Shown: positions 43,975 through 54,582 of the stretch, one piece after another
Position numbering within the stretch: position 1 is the first letter of the stretch
How the letters are laid out: every line of letters begins with the position of its first letter
NCBI GenBank assembly: GCA_903813345.2
Contig: CAIIXF020000006.1
Span: forward strand, 7,800,989 to 7,864,988
From: Owenia fusiformis
Taxonomy: Eukaryota > Annelida > Polychaeta > Sabellida > Oweniidae
Direction: 5' to 3'
DNA length: 64,000 bases
The notes under the pieces: generated by a model
The model's database searches: none
What the model saw: the letters and a program-made list of their open reading frames with translations, nothing else
Told to the model about the DNA's origin: nothing
Translations under genes and position numbers: made by a program

Positions 43975-46809
43975 TATCTACTAGGGAGGCGATGAAGGCC
44001 ATGTGAAAGTCTAACCTTGAAAGTAGAGCTGCATTGTTTTCATTATAAATTATATTAGCATTGAGCAACCATCTCTGTATGATGTTAAAATGCACTTTTT
44101 ATGCTGGATATCTAGGGAGGCGATGACGGCCTGGTGAAAGTCTAACCTTACAAGCGGGGTGGTTTTTTCCTTATAAATTTAAAAATAATCAATACTGCTC
44201 TAATCCATTTTTATTTTCTATTGAAAGTATACTGTTTGAAATCTTAAACGAACTCAGACAACCAATTTTATATTTTTATATTCCAAATTAGCCTATAGCA
44301 TTAAATGATTTAAATGGCTGATATCTCAAACGTACTCAGTCAACCAATTATACTTTTGATATATGATTTAAATGACTGATTTGTTAATTGCGAAAATAGA
44401 TCGAACATGGTCTGATTCCATCCATCACCTGGTATAAATGAAAAAGTCATTTTTATATCGTCCAGGCTTCAACGTAGTGTAATGCGCTGAATGCCGATCT
44501 CAAACGTACTCAGACAACCAATTTTACTTTGGATAAACAATATTTAAAATAAGCCCATAGCATAAAATGATTGAAATGACTGATTGTTTTAATTATGACA
44601 ATAGGCCGAACATAGTCTGATTCCATCGTTTATCAACAAGATGTATTAATTATTAGTCAGTTAGTATGGCCAAAAGCATCGTCAACTATATTTCGAGATA
44701 ATGTTTGCGATATGAAATCTGTGAAAGATTCAGTTTTCCTTCTGAGATAATACGGAAAATAGTAGAATATTTGTCATTATCCGCAAAAACAAAACTAATC
44801 GTATAGTCCTAAAAAATGGTTTCTGCATGGAGGTACATACAGGCATGCAGATGATTATGCAGGTTAATGAAATAAAGTCTTCTTGTCTTTGCGTGCAACT
44901 GCAACAGAGGTTTCAAGAATTTTTTTATAATATGAGTTTATTTCTTCATGTATTTGAATAAGGTTTGTTTGATGTACAAATCTTTCCCCACCTAATGTTG
45001 AATTACATTTGTACATTTTCAGATGGAAAAAAGAATATCCCCGCTAATCTATCATACGAATTAAGGTGTAATAAATAGAAATGACCAAATATGTCAGCAT
45101 TTTTCAATCTACGTGGATTCCGTGAAAGAACACGTAAGGTATGGTTTCAAAGTATGCTGAAACGGATATCTGCTTATGAATTGATACATGCGCGGCCTTG
45201 ACAGAATAAACCTACTAACCCACATACGTGGGCTACTAACCTAGATACGTCTAGCTAATTTGCATAAAGTTGTAGCAGTCTGAATCCACTTTTTTGCTCT
45301 AAACTGGCTGTATAAAAATGGAATTTATTAGTCTTTAACTCTGCTGTTGATTGATAGACTTCGAAATAAATAAGACCATGGTTTTGCTCGGAGCAATAGC
45401 TTTCCGATGGTTCCACTTTTGTAATGACCAATGGGGGAAATAGAGTGTAAATGTGATTTCTCGAATGCCAAGTTTCACTGAAGAAATGCTGCGTTCTGAT
45501 TGGCCGACTTTCTTGCAGTCCCAATCCACTTTAGCTCCCCAAACTCACGTTTTACAGAAATGACACTTATCGGTCTTTTTCTCCGCCATTTCTCGATCGA
45601 TTTCTAAAAGCATAATGTCATAGTGAAGCTTACATTGTCAGTTTCCCGATGGTATCACTTTTGAAGCCATCCACGTGCGATAAGTAGGTGAAATTTGAAC
45701 GTGAAAAGTTTCTCGATAATCGAAGATTCACTTTAAAAATACTGAGGAATCTGGCATTCTGATTGGTCAGTTTTCCTGCATTCTCAAGCCACTTTTCCGA
45801 CTCCAAACTGAGTTGTTAAAAATGGCACTTATTACATACATCTCTCGATTTTGTTTCACATAATGACTAAAATCTGAAACTGATATACCTGAAACGTCAG
45901 TGTAAAGGATGAATCAAATCCAAAATTATTCAAGAAGACGAGGTTATATATAAAAACGATGAAATAAAACTAAAAACCTGTCTGGTTTTATGTAAATCTC
46001 GCCTCTAGAATGTCTGAAGAGTACCCAAACCCCAAAGTATTTTGCTCAAAATAAGTTAAACTAAAAATATTATTATTAACTTTGAACCCACGGGAGTAAT
46101 TGTATAGTTTCTAAATAGCTGAATAACGCTGACATAATAAATGTCACTTTTGTTTGTCTTTGACTTTACTTGGGCCAGCCCTCCATTCACTTCAATGCTA
46201 GAAACGTGCAATAGTCAATTAATTTCATGATTTATCAAAACGTGTTGGTTGAATCTGTCTGAAACTCGAATGACATACTATTGGATGGCCCTGTCAATAT
46301 TGTCAATACAAGATGGTTGTCATACAAATTAGCAAAGGTTTGAATGAATTTTAGTACTGCACCAATGGAGATTTGGCCCAAGTTTTTTCAAATGTCATAG
46401 AAAATGATTTAAATGACATAACTGTGTAAATCAAAGCTATTATTGGAGAAAACGTGTCACTAAATTCAAATATGCTATCAAAATTAGAGATAAAAATTGC
46501 AAATCTCTTAAAATCGCGACATGAAAAAACGAGAGTTAGCAAGATTTCAAAGCTATCTAGAAACTCTAGATCTTCTATTGCACGCAGTAGAATTTAAATG
46601 CACGCAAGTAAATTGTTATTTTATATATGTTCTTCTGATGCCATCTCTTTATTTAACATTGCCGAAATTATGTACAAGAGAGGTACTGTATATTGTTGCA
46701 ATTTACAATTTTAGGTAAAATGGGCGGTAATCGGCCCTTGTGGCCTGGAGTATAACGATATCTAGGACAAAATATTTCATATTATTAAATTTAAACCCCC
46801 TATTTAGAC

Positions 46810-47418
46810 AGAGATTAAAAGGTGGATTGGATCGAGTGGATTGGATTCATGTAAAAGGTGGATTGGATCGGAAATCTTCAAAATATGGATTTTTTAGTTG
46901 TACTCCCTCTAAGCAATTTCCTCCGGGCTAAAGTATTTTATGATTACTTGGGTCCCTTTAAGAATCGACAAATACATATTTCAATTAGTTGATAGATACT
47001 CTAAAGTATTTAACTACTCTCCCCTGTAAATCAACATTAGTAAGACATAATAAACATAGATCTATAGAGAAAAACTGTCATTCAAATTGACGTGTGGGTG
47101 TTCCCAAGACATGTTCTGTTTGAATTGAAAACAGATGATATGGATCTTCGACTTCAAAAGCATGCCTTATGATTTGTGAAATGTCTAAATTTACTCTTGG
47201 AATAATTAAGATTGTGTATCTGAGGTCACCTTTCTAGCCTACCCAAGCAAAATGATATAACATCTATTATTTGACATTGTGGAAGTGAGGAGAGCATTAA
47301 TCATCTGATGGGAGATCAATATACATTTTTAAAGAAAATCCATAATTTGAAGAATCCTGATCCAATCCACCTTTTACATGAATCCAATCCACTCGATCCA
47401 ATCCACCTTTTAATCTCT
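46810..47418. repeat. Perfect 60-bp inverted repeat, 489-bp spacer
   Basis: Arm 46810-46869 begins AGAGATTAAAAGGTGGATTG. Arm 47359-47418 is its exact reverse complement. Each arm itself contains three GGATTGGAT units. The perfect match implies recent origin or ongoing conversion. No target duplication was found. Confidence 0.9.
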
Positions 47419-48199
47419 ACCCTTATTTATGTAAAATACTTTACGCTTATCGTGCTGTTTACGCTTATCGTGCTCCTGGTAAATCGGGAGGTACAACTGA
47501 GGGATACAATGATGACGGGGTATGGGGGACTGGAAAGGAACTTCTTGAAATGATGACTAAACTTGAAATAGTGAAGGGTATCATTGTCATCACCAAATGG
47601 AAAAGAGGTCCATTAAACAAACAATTAATTGGTCCCTTTAGAAAACTAGTGAAAGACACAGCCAGACTCGGAGCTTTTAATGCAACTTAGAACAGTAGTG
47701 TGCAAAATGACTGATCCCTATATGTACATAGTTTGTTTTTGGTTATCTAGCAACAACATTGAGATTTTGGCCAATTGAAAGCCTCCTGAGTGCATTTGTA
47801 TTACTAGATTAGTAATAACAAGATTAATCAATGGACTTTTTTAACCTTTTTCTTCTTGAGTTTTGATTATTTTACATGAAGGCTATACCAATAAGTTCCT
47901 GTCTATTTATATGTGAATGTAAATAACTTCATGAGTGATCAAGGAGCTTAGTTACCAATAATAAACCACATTTAAACAACAGTATTAGCATTATGTTTGG
48001 CATTTCAATTTTTTATTCTTGAAAACCACAATGTTTGTATTGATGTCACACCTCATAATGCTATTTCTTGTTGTGAGTATCCTTGGGCAGCTTGAGTCCC
48101 ATTGCAAAATATTGTACATATGTTTCAACTTTTACTTTCTTATGCTATAAACACCATTCTCATTATGAAGTTTTTAAAGGGAAACTAACAAACAGTTTG

Positions 48200-48710
48200 A
48201 TTGATAGAGGGGGGGGGCTATAATCCATGTTATTCTTACTTCAGTAATGACCAATGTTTTGGTATTACCTTATACCGTTTAAACCTGCTGGTTGTCATAT
48301 TTAAAGGTCAATATCTGGATCTGTTTCTGTTTACAATCTACTGACCATTGGAATATATATTCAAGTACACGGTTTTGTATTTATTCTATCATACATGCAT
48401 TTCAAAATCCAACTGTACATAAATATATACTTAATCAACTCTGTCATGGTTTCTCACAGCTGACTATGGTGCTATATTCTAAAGTTTGATGGGGGGGGGG
48501 GTATCAAATATCAAATTAGATAGACCAAATGTTCAGGTATTGTACAATACTTTGTACATAGACATTTGAGAACTGGAACACTAGGTTTGTTTATTTACAT
48601 TATATTGATCATAAATCAAGGGTTCTACTGTTTGTTTCAAATTAAACTGCTATTGCTTCTCACAGCTAAAAAGTATTTAGTCAGAAGTGCAATTGGGGGG
48701 GGGGGTATTT
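48200..48710 (+). repeat. Three poly-G tracts in diverged tandem units, probable LINE 5' UTR
   Basis: Runs of 9-12 G at about 48210, 48492 and 48697 are spaced about 280 and 205 bases. The latter two follow similar text (TTTCTCACAGCT / CTTCTCACAGCT). They lie directly upstream of the LINE ORF and may be 5' UTR monomers of that element; this is inference. Confidence 0.4.
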
Positions 48711-49013
48711 GAACATGCTTGAATTATTTTCTAGAAGAGGTCAAATTGTAGGGAAGTGCTTTAGATTGTACATATATAATGCATTTTCCTGTATTATCCT
48801 GTATACTATATTCATTTTTATTTTACTTGTATATATTGCTTAACTGAATATTGAATTGATATGTATTTTGTGTTTATTGGTGAATTCCTAACTTGACACT
48901 TGACTTAATTATAGGTAATAACCTGTGCATATTAATAAACGACACAGAGTCAATACTTTGGCCAAAAACTGGAAGACATAATAATGGTGCAATGATTAAC
49001 TTAGACTTTGATA

Positions 49014-52000
49014 ATGGCTGAAAATGATATAAATTTTATGGTGCATCTGCCTTTTTTTCTCCACTTAGATGACTACTTGGAGGAACATAATTTTGAAAAT
49101 TTACTTTTTGACCCTAGAACTGATAATGCAATTGGTTCAAATCCAAATGGAACTGAAAACACACCATTAGATATCCATACCCAAAAATTAATGAATTCTT
49201 GTAAATATCAGTTTCCTGAAACTGTAAATTCCAATTTGAAATCAAGAAAACACAATGATATGGTTATTGGGTGTGCAAATGTAAGGAGCTTGTCTCATAA
49301 TTTTTCAAAATTTACCAATTTAAATGTTTTGACTGATAATCAATTTGACATATTTGGTGTTACTGAAACTTGGCTTAAAGAGAGCAATGAATCAGATTTC
49401 AACATACACGGATTTAACTCTGAATTTATTTCTAGAACTGCAAGAACAGGTGGTGGAGTTGGCATTTATATTAAGAAAAATATTGTATATAAAACAAGAG
49501 ATGATTTGATTATAAGAAATGATTATGATATGCAGGCAATAACTATTGAAATTAATAAGGAGAATGATAGAAATACTTTAATAACAGTTGTTTACAAACC
49601 TCCTGATGTCGATCTTGAAATATTTAATCGCGAATTAAGCCAATTTTTAGGAATACTTTCACAAGAAAACAAAGATATTTTTCTTATGGGTGATTTTAAT
49701 ATCAATTTACTAAACACAGACCATGCAGGAACGGACAATTTTTTGAACACTTTGTATTCCTTTAACCTTTATCCTACCATTTATAGACCTACTCGAGTAA
49801 CATCAAGAACAGCCACACTTATAGATAATATTTTTACAAACTCATTAAACATTAACAAATCAGGAATTATAATGACTGATATTTCAGATCATTTTCCTAT
49901 TTTTGCAGTAGCAGATTTGCCACTTAATTTACAAATTACAGAAAAAATTCATTTTCGTTTAATGAAAAAACAAAATCATGATGACTTTAAATCAAAGATA
50001 GAAAACATTAATTTTGATGATGTATTAAAGTGTACAGATGTGAACATTGGGTATGACCTATTTATTCAGAAAATTTTGATAGTTTACAATGAATGCTTCC
50101 CATATATGAATAGAAATATGACATATAGATTTAACAATAAAAAACCATGGCTAACTGAAGGTATAATTACATCAATTAAACAAAAAAACAAACTCTATGT
50201 AAAATCTATTAAGCATCCAACTTCAGCAAAAATCAATGAATATAAATCTTTTAAACGCATTTTAAGGCAAGTAATACGAAATTCGGAAAGACTTTACTAT
50301 AAACGCAAGTTCAACAGTTGTTCGGGTAATCTAAAGGAAACATGGAAAAACATTAATGAAATTCTTAACAGAGACAAACGTTCAAATCTGACAAACAAGG
50401 AATTTATTTATGATAATAAGCTGATTAAAGACCATAAACAAATTGCTAATCTTTTTAATGATTATTTTACCGAAGTAGGACCTAATCTTGCAAATAATAT
50501 AAAAAATGCTAATTTTTCCCCAAAATATTACTTAAGCAAATTGACAGATTCATTCAATCAAAGTATATTTTTAAGACGCATAACAGATAAAGAAGTCAAA
50601 AAAATTATTGATAATTTAAAAGATTCAGCAGCAGGGTATGACGAAATTAAACCAATAACAGTTAAGAATTCAAATGACATATTCACTCCTCCTTTGCTCC
50701 ATTTGACCAATTTATCTCTCTCGACTGGTGTCTTTCCAGATCAATTGAAAATAGCCAAAATTATTCCAATCTTCAAAAAGAATGATCAAAGATACTTTAG
50801 TAATTATAGGCCGATATCACTTTTATCAGTTTTTTCTAAAATATTTGAGAAAATTATGTATAATAGAGTTGTTGAGTTCGTTGAAAAATTCAAAATAATC
50901 TGTATCAATCAATTCGGATTTCGAAGGAATCGATCTACTTGTTCAGCTATTTTAACTTTCCTAGAAAACCTAAGGAAAGCTATGGAGAATAAACATTACA
51001 GTTTAGGGATCTTTTTGGATTTAAGTAAAGCCTTTGATACGGTTAACCATGATATTCTACTTACTAAATTGAATTTTTACGGCTTCCAGGGTAAATCCTT
51101 GGATTGGTTCAAAAGTTATCTTAGTAACAGAAAGCAAGCTACTTTTTTTGAACATGAATACTCGGATATGAAAACAATACAATGTGGTGTCCCTCAGGGA
51201 TCCATTTTAGGCCCCGTACTTTTCATCCTTTACATAAATGACCTAATCTCTACTAGCAATTTATTCAAATATGTAATTTTTGCTGATGATACAAATATTC
51301 TTTGCTCTGACAAAAATATTTATTCCTTAATTGATATAGTGAATAATGAATTAAAAACTGTAGATGATTGGTTCTGTGCTAATAAACTCTCATTGAACAT
51401 TGATAAAACCAACTTTATGGTCTTTACAACTTCACAAAATAGGGTACCAGATAATATTTCAATCAAAATTAGAGACTCTTACATTATTCGTGTTTTTTCA
51501 ACAAATTTTCTTGGCGTTATAATTGACCAAAATTTAAATTGGAAAGAACATATTCGAAAAATTGCACTAAAAAATTCAAAAACCATAGGTACTCTATTTC
51601 GAATAAAACACAAACTCAGTATCAAATCATTATTGAATATCTATAACTCACTTATTTATTCACACTTACAATATTGTATCCCAGCTTGGGGTGGGACAGG
51701 AAAAACACATATTGATATCTTATTAAAGCTGCAGAAAAGATTTGCCCGCTTAGTTACTAATAGTGAATATAATAAAGCACCATCATCACCTTTATTTCAA
51801 CAACTAAATATACTGAAAATAAATGATATTTATAAACTCAATGTTCTTATCTTTACTTACAAATGCATCAAACGTCCATACAATTTTCCGAATGACTTAT
51901 TTTGCAATTATTTTCAAGCAAATCAGCAGGTACACGACCACAATACAAGACAGACTGACAATCTTCATATTTCCAAATTTAGAACCAACTATGGCAAACG

Positions 52001-52121
52001 AAGTATTAAAACTCAAGGGGGAATAATCTGGAATTCAACTCCAGATGTTATCAAAAATTCAAAAACCATTTTTATTTTTAAGCGAGCCTTCAAAAGACAT
52101 GTAATTAGTCTCTATGATTAG
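49014..52121 (+). CDS. Non-LTR retrotransposon ORF2 (endonuclease + reverse transcriptase), Jockey/CR1/L2 group
   Basis: 1035 residues from the ATG at 49014, uninterrupted. Numbered from two codons upstream: apurinic-type endonuclease about 84-300 (CANVRSL at 89, TETWL at 119, GDFNINLL near 228, SDHFPI near 293) and reverse transcriptase about 570-800 (PIFKKNDQRYFSNYRPISLL, LDLSKAFDTVNHDIL, CGVPQGSILGPVLFILYIND, catalytic FADD at 758). A C-terminal domain of about 200 residues follows. No zinc knuckle and no RNase H. The 3' UTR ends near 52425 in TTAATAAATAAAAAAAAAC-type A-rich DNA. Catalytic motifs and frame are intact, so the copy may be recent or active. The exact clade (CR1, L2, Rex1, Daphne) needs a tree. 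It is nested in the TTAA element. Confidence 0.92.
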   Translation: MAENDINFMVHLPFFLHLDDYLEEHNFENLLFDPRTDNAIGSNPNGTENTPLDIHTQKLMNSCKYQFPETVNSNLKSRKHNDMVIGCANVRSLSHNFSKFTNLNVLTDNQFDIFGVTETWLKESNESDFNIHGFNSEFISRTARTGGGVGIYIKKNIVYKTRDDLIIRNDYDMQAITIEINKENDRNTLITVVYKPPDVDLEIFNRELSQFLGILSQENKDIFLMGDFNINLLNTDHAGTDNFLNTLYSFNLYPTIYRPTRVTSRTATLIDNIFTNSLNINKSGIIMTDISDHFPIFAVADLPLNLQITEKIHFRLMKKQNHDDFKSKIENINFDDVLKCTDVNIGYDLFIQKILIVYNECFPYMNRNMTYRFNNKKPWLTEGIITSIKQKNKLYVKSIKHPTSAKINEYKSFKRILRQVIRNSERLYYKRKFNSCSGNLKETWKNINEILNRDKRSNLTNKEFIYDNKLIKDHKQIANLFNDYFTEVGPNLANNIKNANFSPKYYLSKLTDSFNQSIFLRRITDKEVKKIIDNLKDSAAGYDEIKPITVKNSNDIFTPPLLHLTNLSLSTGVFPDQLKIAKIIPIFKKNDQRYFSNYRPISLLSVFSKIFEKIMYNRVVEFVEKFKIICINQFGFRRNRSTCSAILTFLENLRKAMENKHYSLGIFLDLSKAFDTVNHDILLTKLNFYGFQGKSLDWFKSYLSNRKQATFFEHEYSDMKTIQCGVPQGSILGPVLFILYINDLISTSNLFKYVIFADDTNILCSDKNIYSLIDIVNNELKTVDDWFCANKLSLNIDKTNFMVFTTSQNRVPDNISIKIRDSYIIRVFSTNFLGVIIDQNLNWKEHIRKIALKNSKTIGTLFRIKHKLSIKSLLNIYNSLIYSHLQYCIPAWGGTGKTHIDILLKLQKRFARLVTNSEYNKAPSSPLFQQLNILKINDIYKLNVLIFTYKCIKRPYNFPNDLFCNYFQANQQVHDHNTRQTDNLHISKFRTNYGKRSIKTQGGIIWNSTPDVIKNSKTIFIFKRAFKRHVISLYD

Positions 52122-53886
52122 TACCCTGTACAAATTTTTAACAGATGCACCTTTTTCCATTTAGCTATTCTACATCATTAAAATGTTTTATTACACTTTT
52201 TATAATGTACATCATTTTTATTTTTATTTGTTTCCCAGTTTGGCTTACATAATTTATACTTTGAGACACTTTGTAACATCAATAATAAATGTAACTAACA
52301 ATATGCCATTTTTAAATATTTTAGCTTGTGATAAGACATACACCCACTAGGGTGTCATTATCACTTATATGTATATATGTTTATATGATTTTAATAAATA
52401 AAAAAAAACAAAAAAAAACATTGTACTTACTGCAATATGATACTGCAATTGAGCCCATCGTCTCCACTGGCAGGGTAAAACAGGTTAATTGTATTAAATA
52501 AACACAAAACTAAATAGTGGATTCTTTATATTTACATGTATAATCATCCAAACACTGTGTATTACTCTTACATTTAATCATCTTAGCGTTTGCATATTCT
52601 GTGACAATATTGTCTGTAAATCCAGATCCCCTAAACGTATACGTATTGCTTGCTATACTCATGAAGGAACAAATAATTTACCCAACGAAATATACATATT
52701 GTATCGCCTTTTATAATGTTCATGGACGACCTTAAAATCAGATAAACTAAGGAAATGGTACGTTAACTCATTTAATGTTTGGTTTGTTTAATACATGTAA
52801 TAAGGCATAATGTAGGCCTACTTAGCTACCATAGCTTCCATCGTACAAACACGAAAACGGACGCTCTTTATCAATGATCAGTTCGCATTTCTACATCCAA
52901 AAGTATTTTATTTTTATTTTCAGTTTATGCATAATGTGTAATGTCATTTCTATATATTCACATGGATTATATTTATAAATACATGTTTTACATTCTTACA
53001 GTTAATTTCATGTTTCAAAAACGTTATTACGCTACAATTTCAAGACAACAGTAAGCGTTCTAAAATGCTGAAAATCATATGCGTTCAAAGTATAATAAGA
53101 AATGCACTCATTTACAAATAAGTGACTTTGGTATACTTGCGACGAATTACTTACAAATCAACGTTTATAGGGACAACATTTTGGGCCGATATTAACGAAA
53201 TCCTTGAATGCCAAGCTTGTTAATAAGCATTAATTTTTCGATATTGTAAGATGCCCAGCGTTCGTAAAATATAACTACATTGTATACTGTATATGAGGAA
53301 TAGATCAGGTCGAATTGTTTTTAATGAACAAAACAAACATTACGTTTCATTCATATCGATGCATATTTTATTTCCAATACACGAATTTCAAGTATTTACT
53401 TCATTTGTACACTAAATTACGTTAACAGATACAATCTACCAAACATCAGCGTTGCAAAAATACGAAAATTACGTGCGTTCATAGCATAAAATAAGTTACC
53501 TCAGTTAGTTTGCAACACAATTGGTTTAATTACTTGACCAGTAACGTATTATTCACCATTTATGGGGACATTATTGAATCTACTATATTCGGGCCGATAT
53601 TCCATTAAACCTTGCCAACTTGGTTAAAACGCATTTACTATACGATGTTGTAAGATACCCAGCGTCTGTTAAATTAACTTAAATCAAACTGAGACCGGGT
53701 CGATTTATTCAGAGCGATCTGAACAAACATAAATAAATAAGAATAGATTATTCATTCCCAGTTGATGACATGTTTCCCTGTGTATATAAACGCGTTATTT
53801 TGGGCCGATTTTGGGCCGATCTTGGCACTTTAGCGACATACATTTTCCCATCGGCCGAATCGGCCCAATGGCACTCAAAGGGTTAA

Positions 53887-54190
53887 TGTAATAGACCAAC
53901 TAGAAAATTATATTTTAGATCATTTTAAAATTGAATTAAGCTTGAAAAAGTATAAAACTCTTGTCTTTGGCTACAAGGTACAAGACACTAACTATACTTA
54001 TTTTAATGAATGGTTAAACAACTTATGGTACATTATATTTATAAACTATTGGATATAATGTTCAAGAATTGAAATTGTATCATTTTTCACAAATATTGTA
54101 ATATTGTTAAATGACCTGATGTATACAAATTTATAAAATAAGAAATATATACATGATTTAAAAAAAAGAAATAAATAAATAAAAAAAAGA
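53887..54190 (+). pseudogene. L1/Tx1-like LINE 3' end with A-rich tail
   Basis: The frame resumes after the TTAA element with NVIDQLENYILDHFKIELSL and a YTYFNEWLNNLWYIIFINYW-type end, then stop near 54055. The tail GATTTAAAAAAAAGAAATAA to 54190 is the A-rich 3' end of the LINE. It is followed 22 bases later by the LTR retrotransposon. Confidence 0.7.
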
Positions 54191-54212
54191 GTAACTTTAA
54201 TAGTATTACCGT

Positions 54213-54348
54213 TGTTATGAGAATTGAACTTCACTCGTGTCGTGTCTGACTATCAACTGCGTTTATTCCATAGATTGTGACGTAACACATTTGTACAATT
54301 ATGACGTAACATAAAGCATCTAATTAACATAATTAAGACATTATGACA
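54213..54348 (-). repeat. 3' LTR (136 bp)
   Basis: Identical base for base, by eye, to the other LTR at 58786-58921. Begins TGTTATGAG on the plus strand and ends TTATGACA, with TG...CA termini. Confidence 0.95.
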
Positions 54349-54359
54349 TCTCCCCTTTT
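54349..54359 (-). promoter_or_regulatory. Polypurine tract
   Basis: The minus strand reads AAAAGGGGAGA immediately before the 3' LTR, the expected primer for plus-strand DNA synthesis. Confidence 0.8.
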
Positions 54360-54582
54360 AGGATGATAATACACTAATGAATTGCATGTAATATGTCCAT
54401 CGCATGTCTTAGCAAATAAATGAATTTTGCATTGTCCTTCATGCATATAGAAAGCTTGTAGTTTGTATATAAAACGTATCAACGTCAGCTTTAAAACATA
54501 AACATTATATAGTGATAATAATGTCAGTCTTAATTGAACACTTTATCATTTGCGATTCACTAACAATGCATCACAATGTCCA

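Larger units (their letters stand above)
43057..53886. mobile_element. TTAA-flanked piggyBac-like element, 10.8 kb, carrying a nested LINE
   Basis: A TTAA target site (43057-43060 and 53883-53886) and perfect 13-bp terminal inverted repeats CCCTTTGAGTGCC (43061-43073) / GGCACTCAAAGGG (53870-53882). The host LINE frame reads through when one TTAA is kept (CHRVL then NVIDQLENY). Near the left end, transposase remnants lie on the minus strand. The region 52.9-53.7 kb holds a diverged duplication of about 430 bases including TTTGGGCCGATATT. The Jockey/CR1-group LINE at about 48-52.4 kb accounts for much of its size. Confidence 0.8.

Noticed and set aside
43693-43995. 100-residue plus-strand frame
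   Set aside because: It is the shadow of the cysteine-rich piggyBac-like remnant read on the minus strand.
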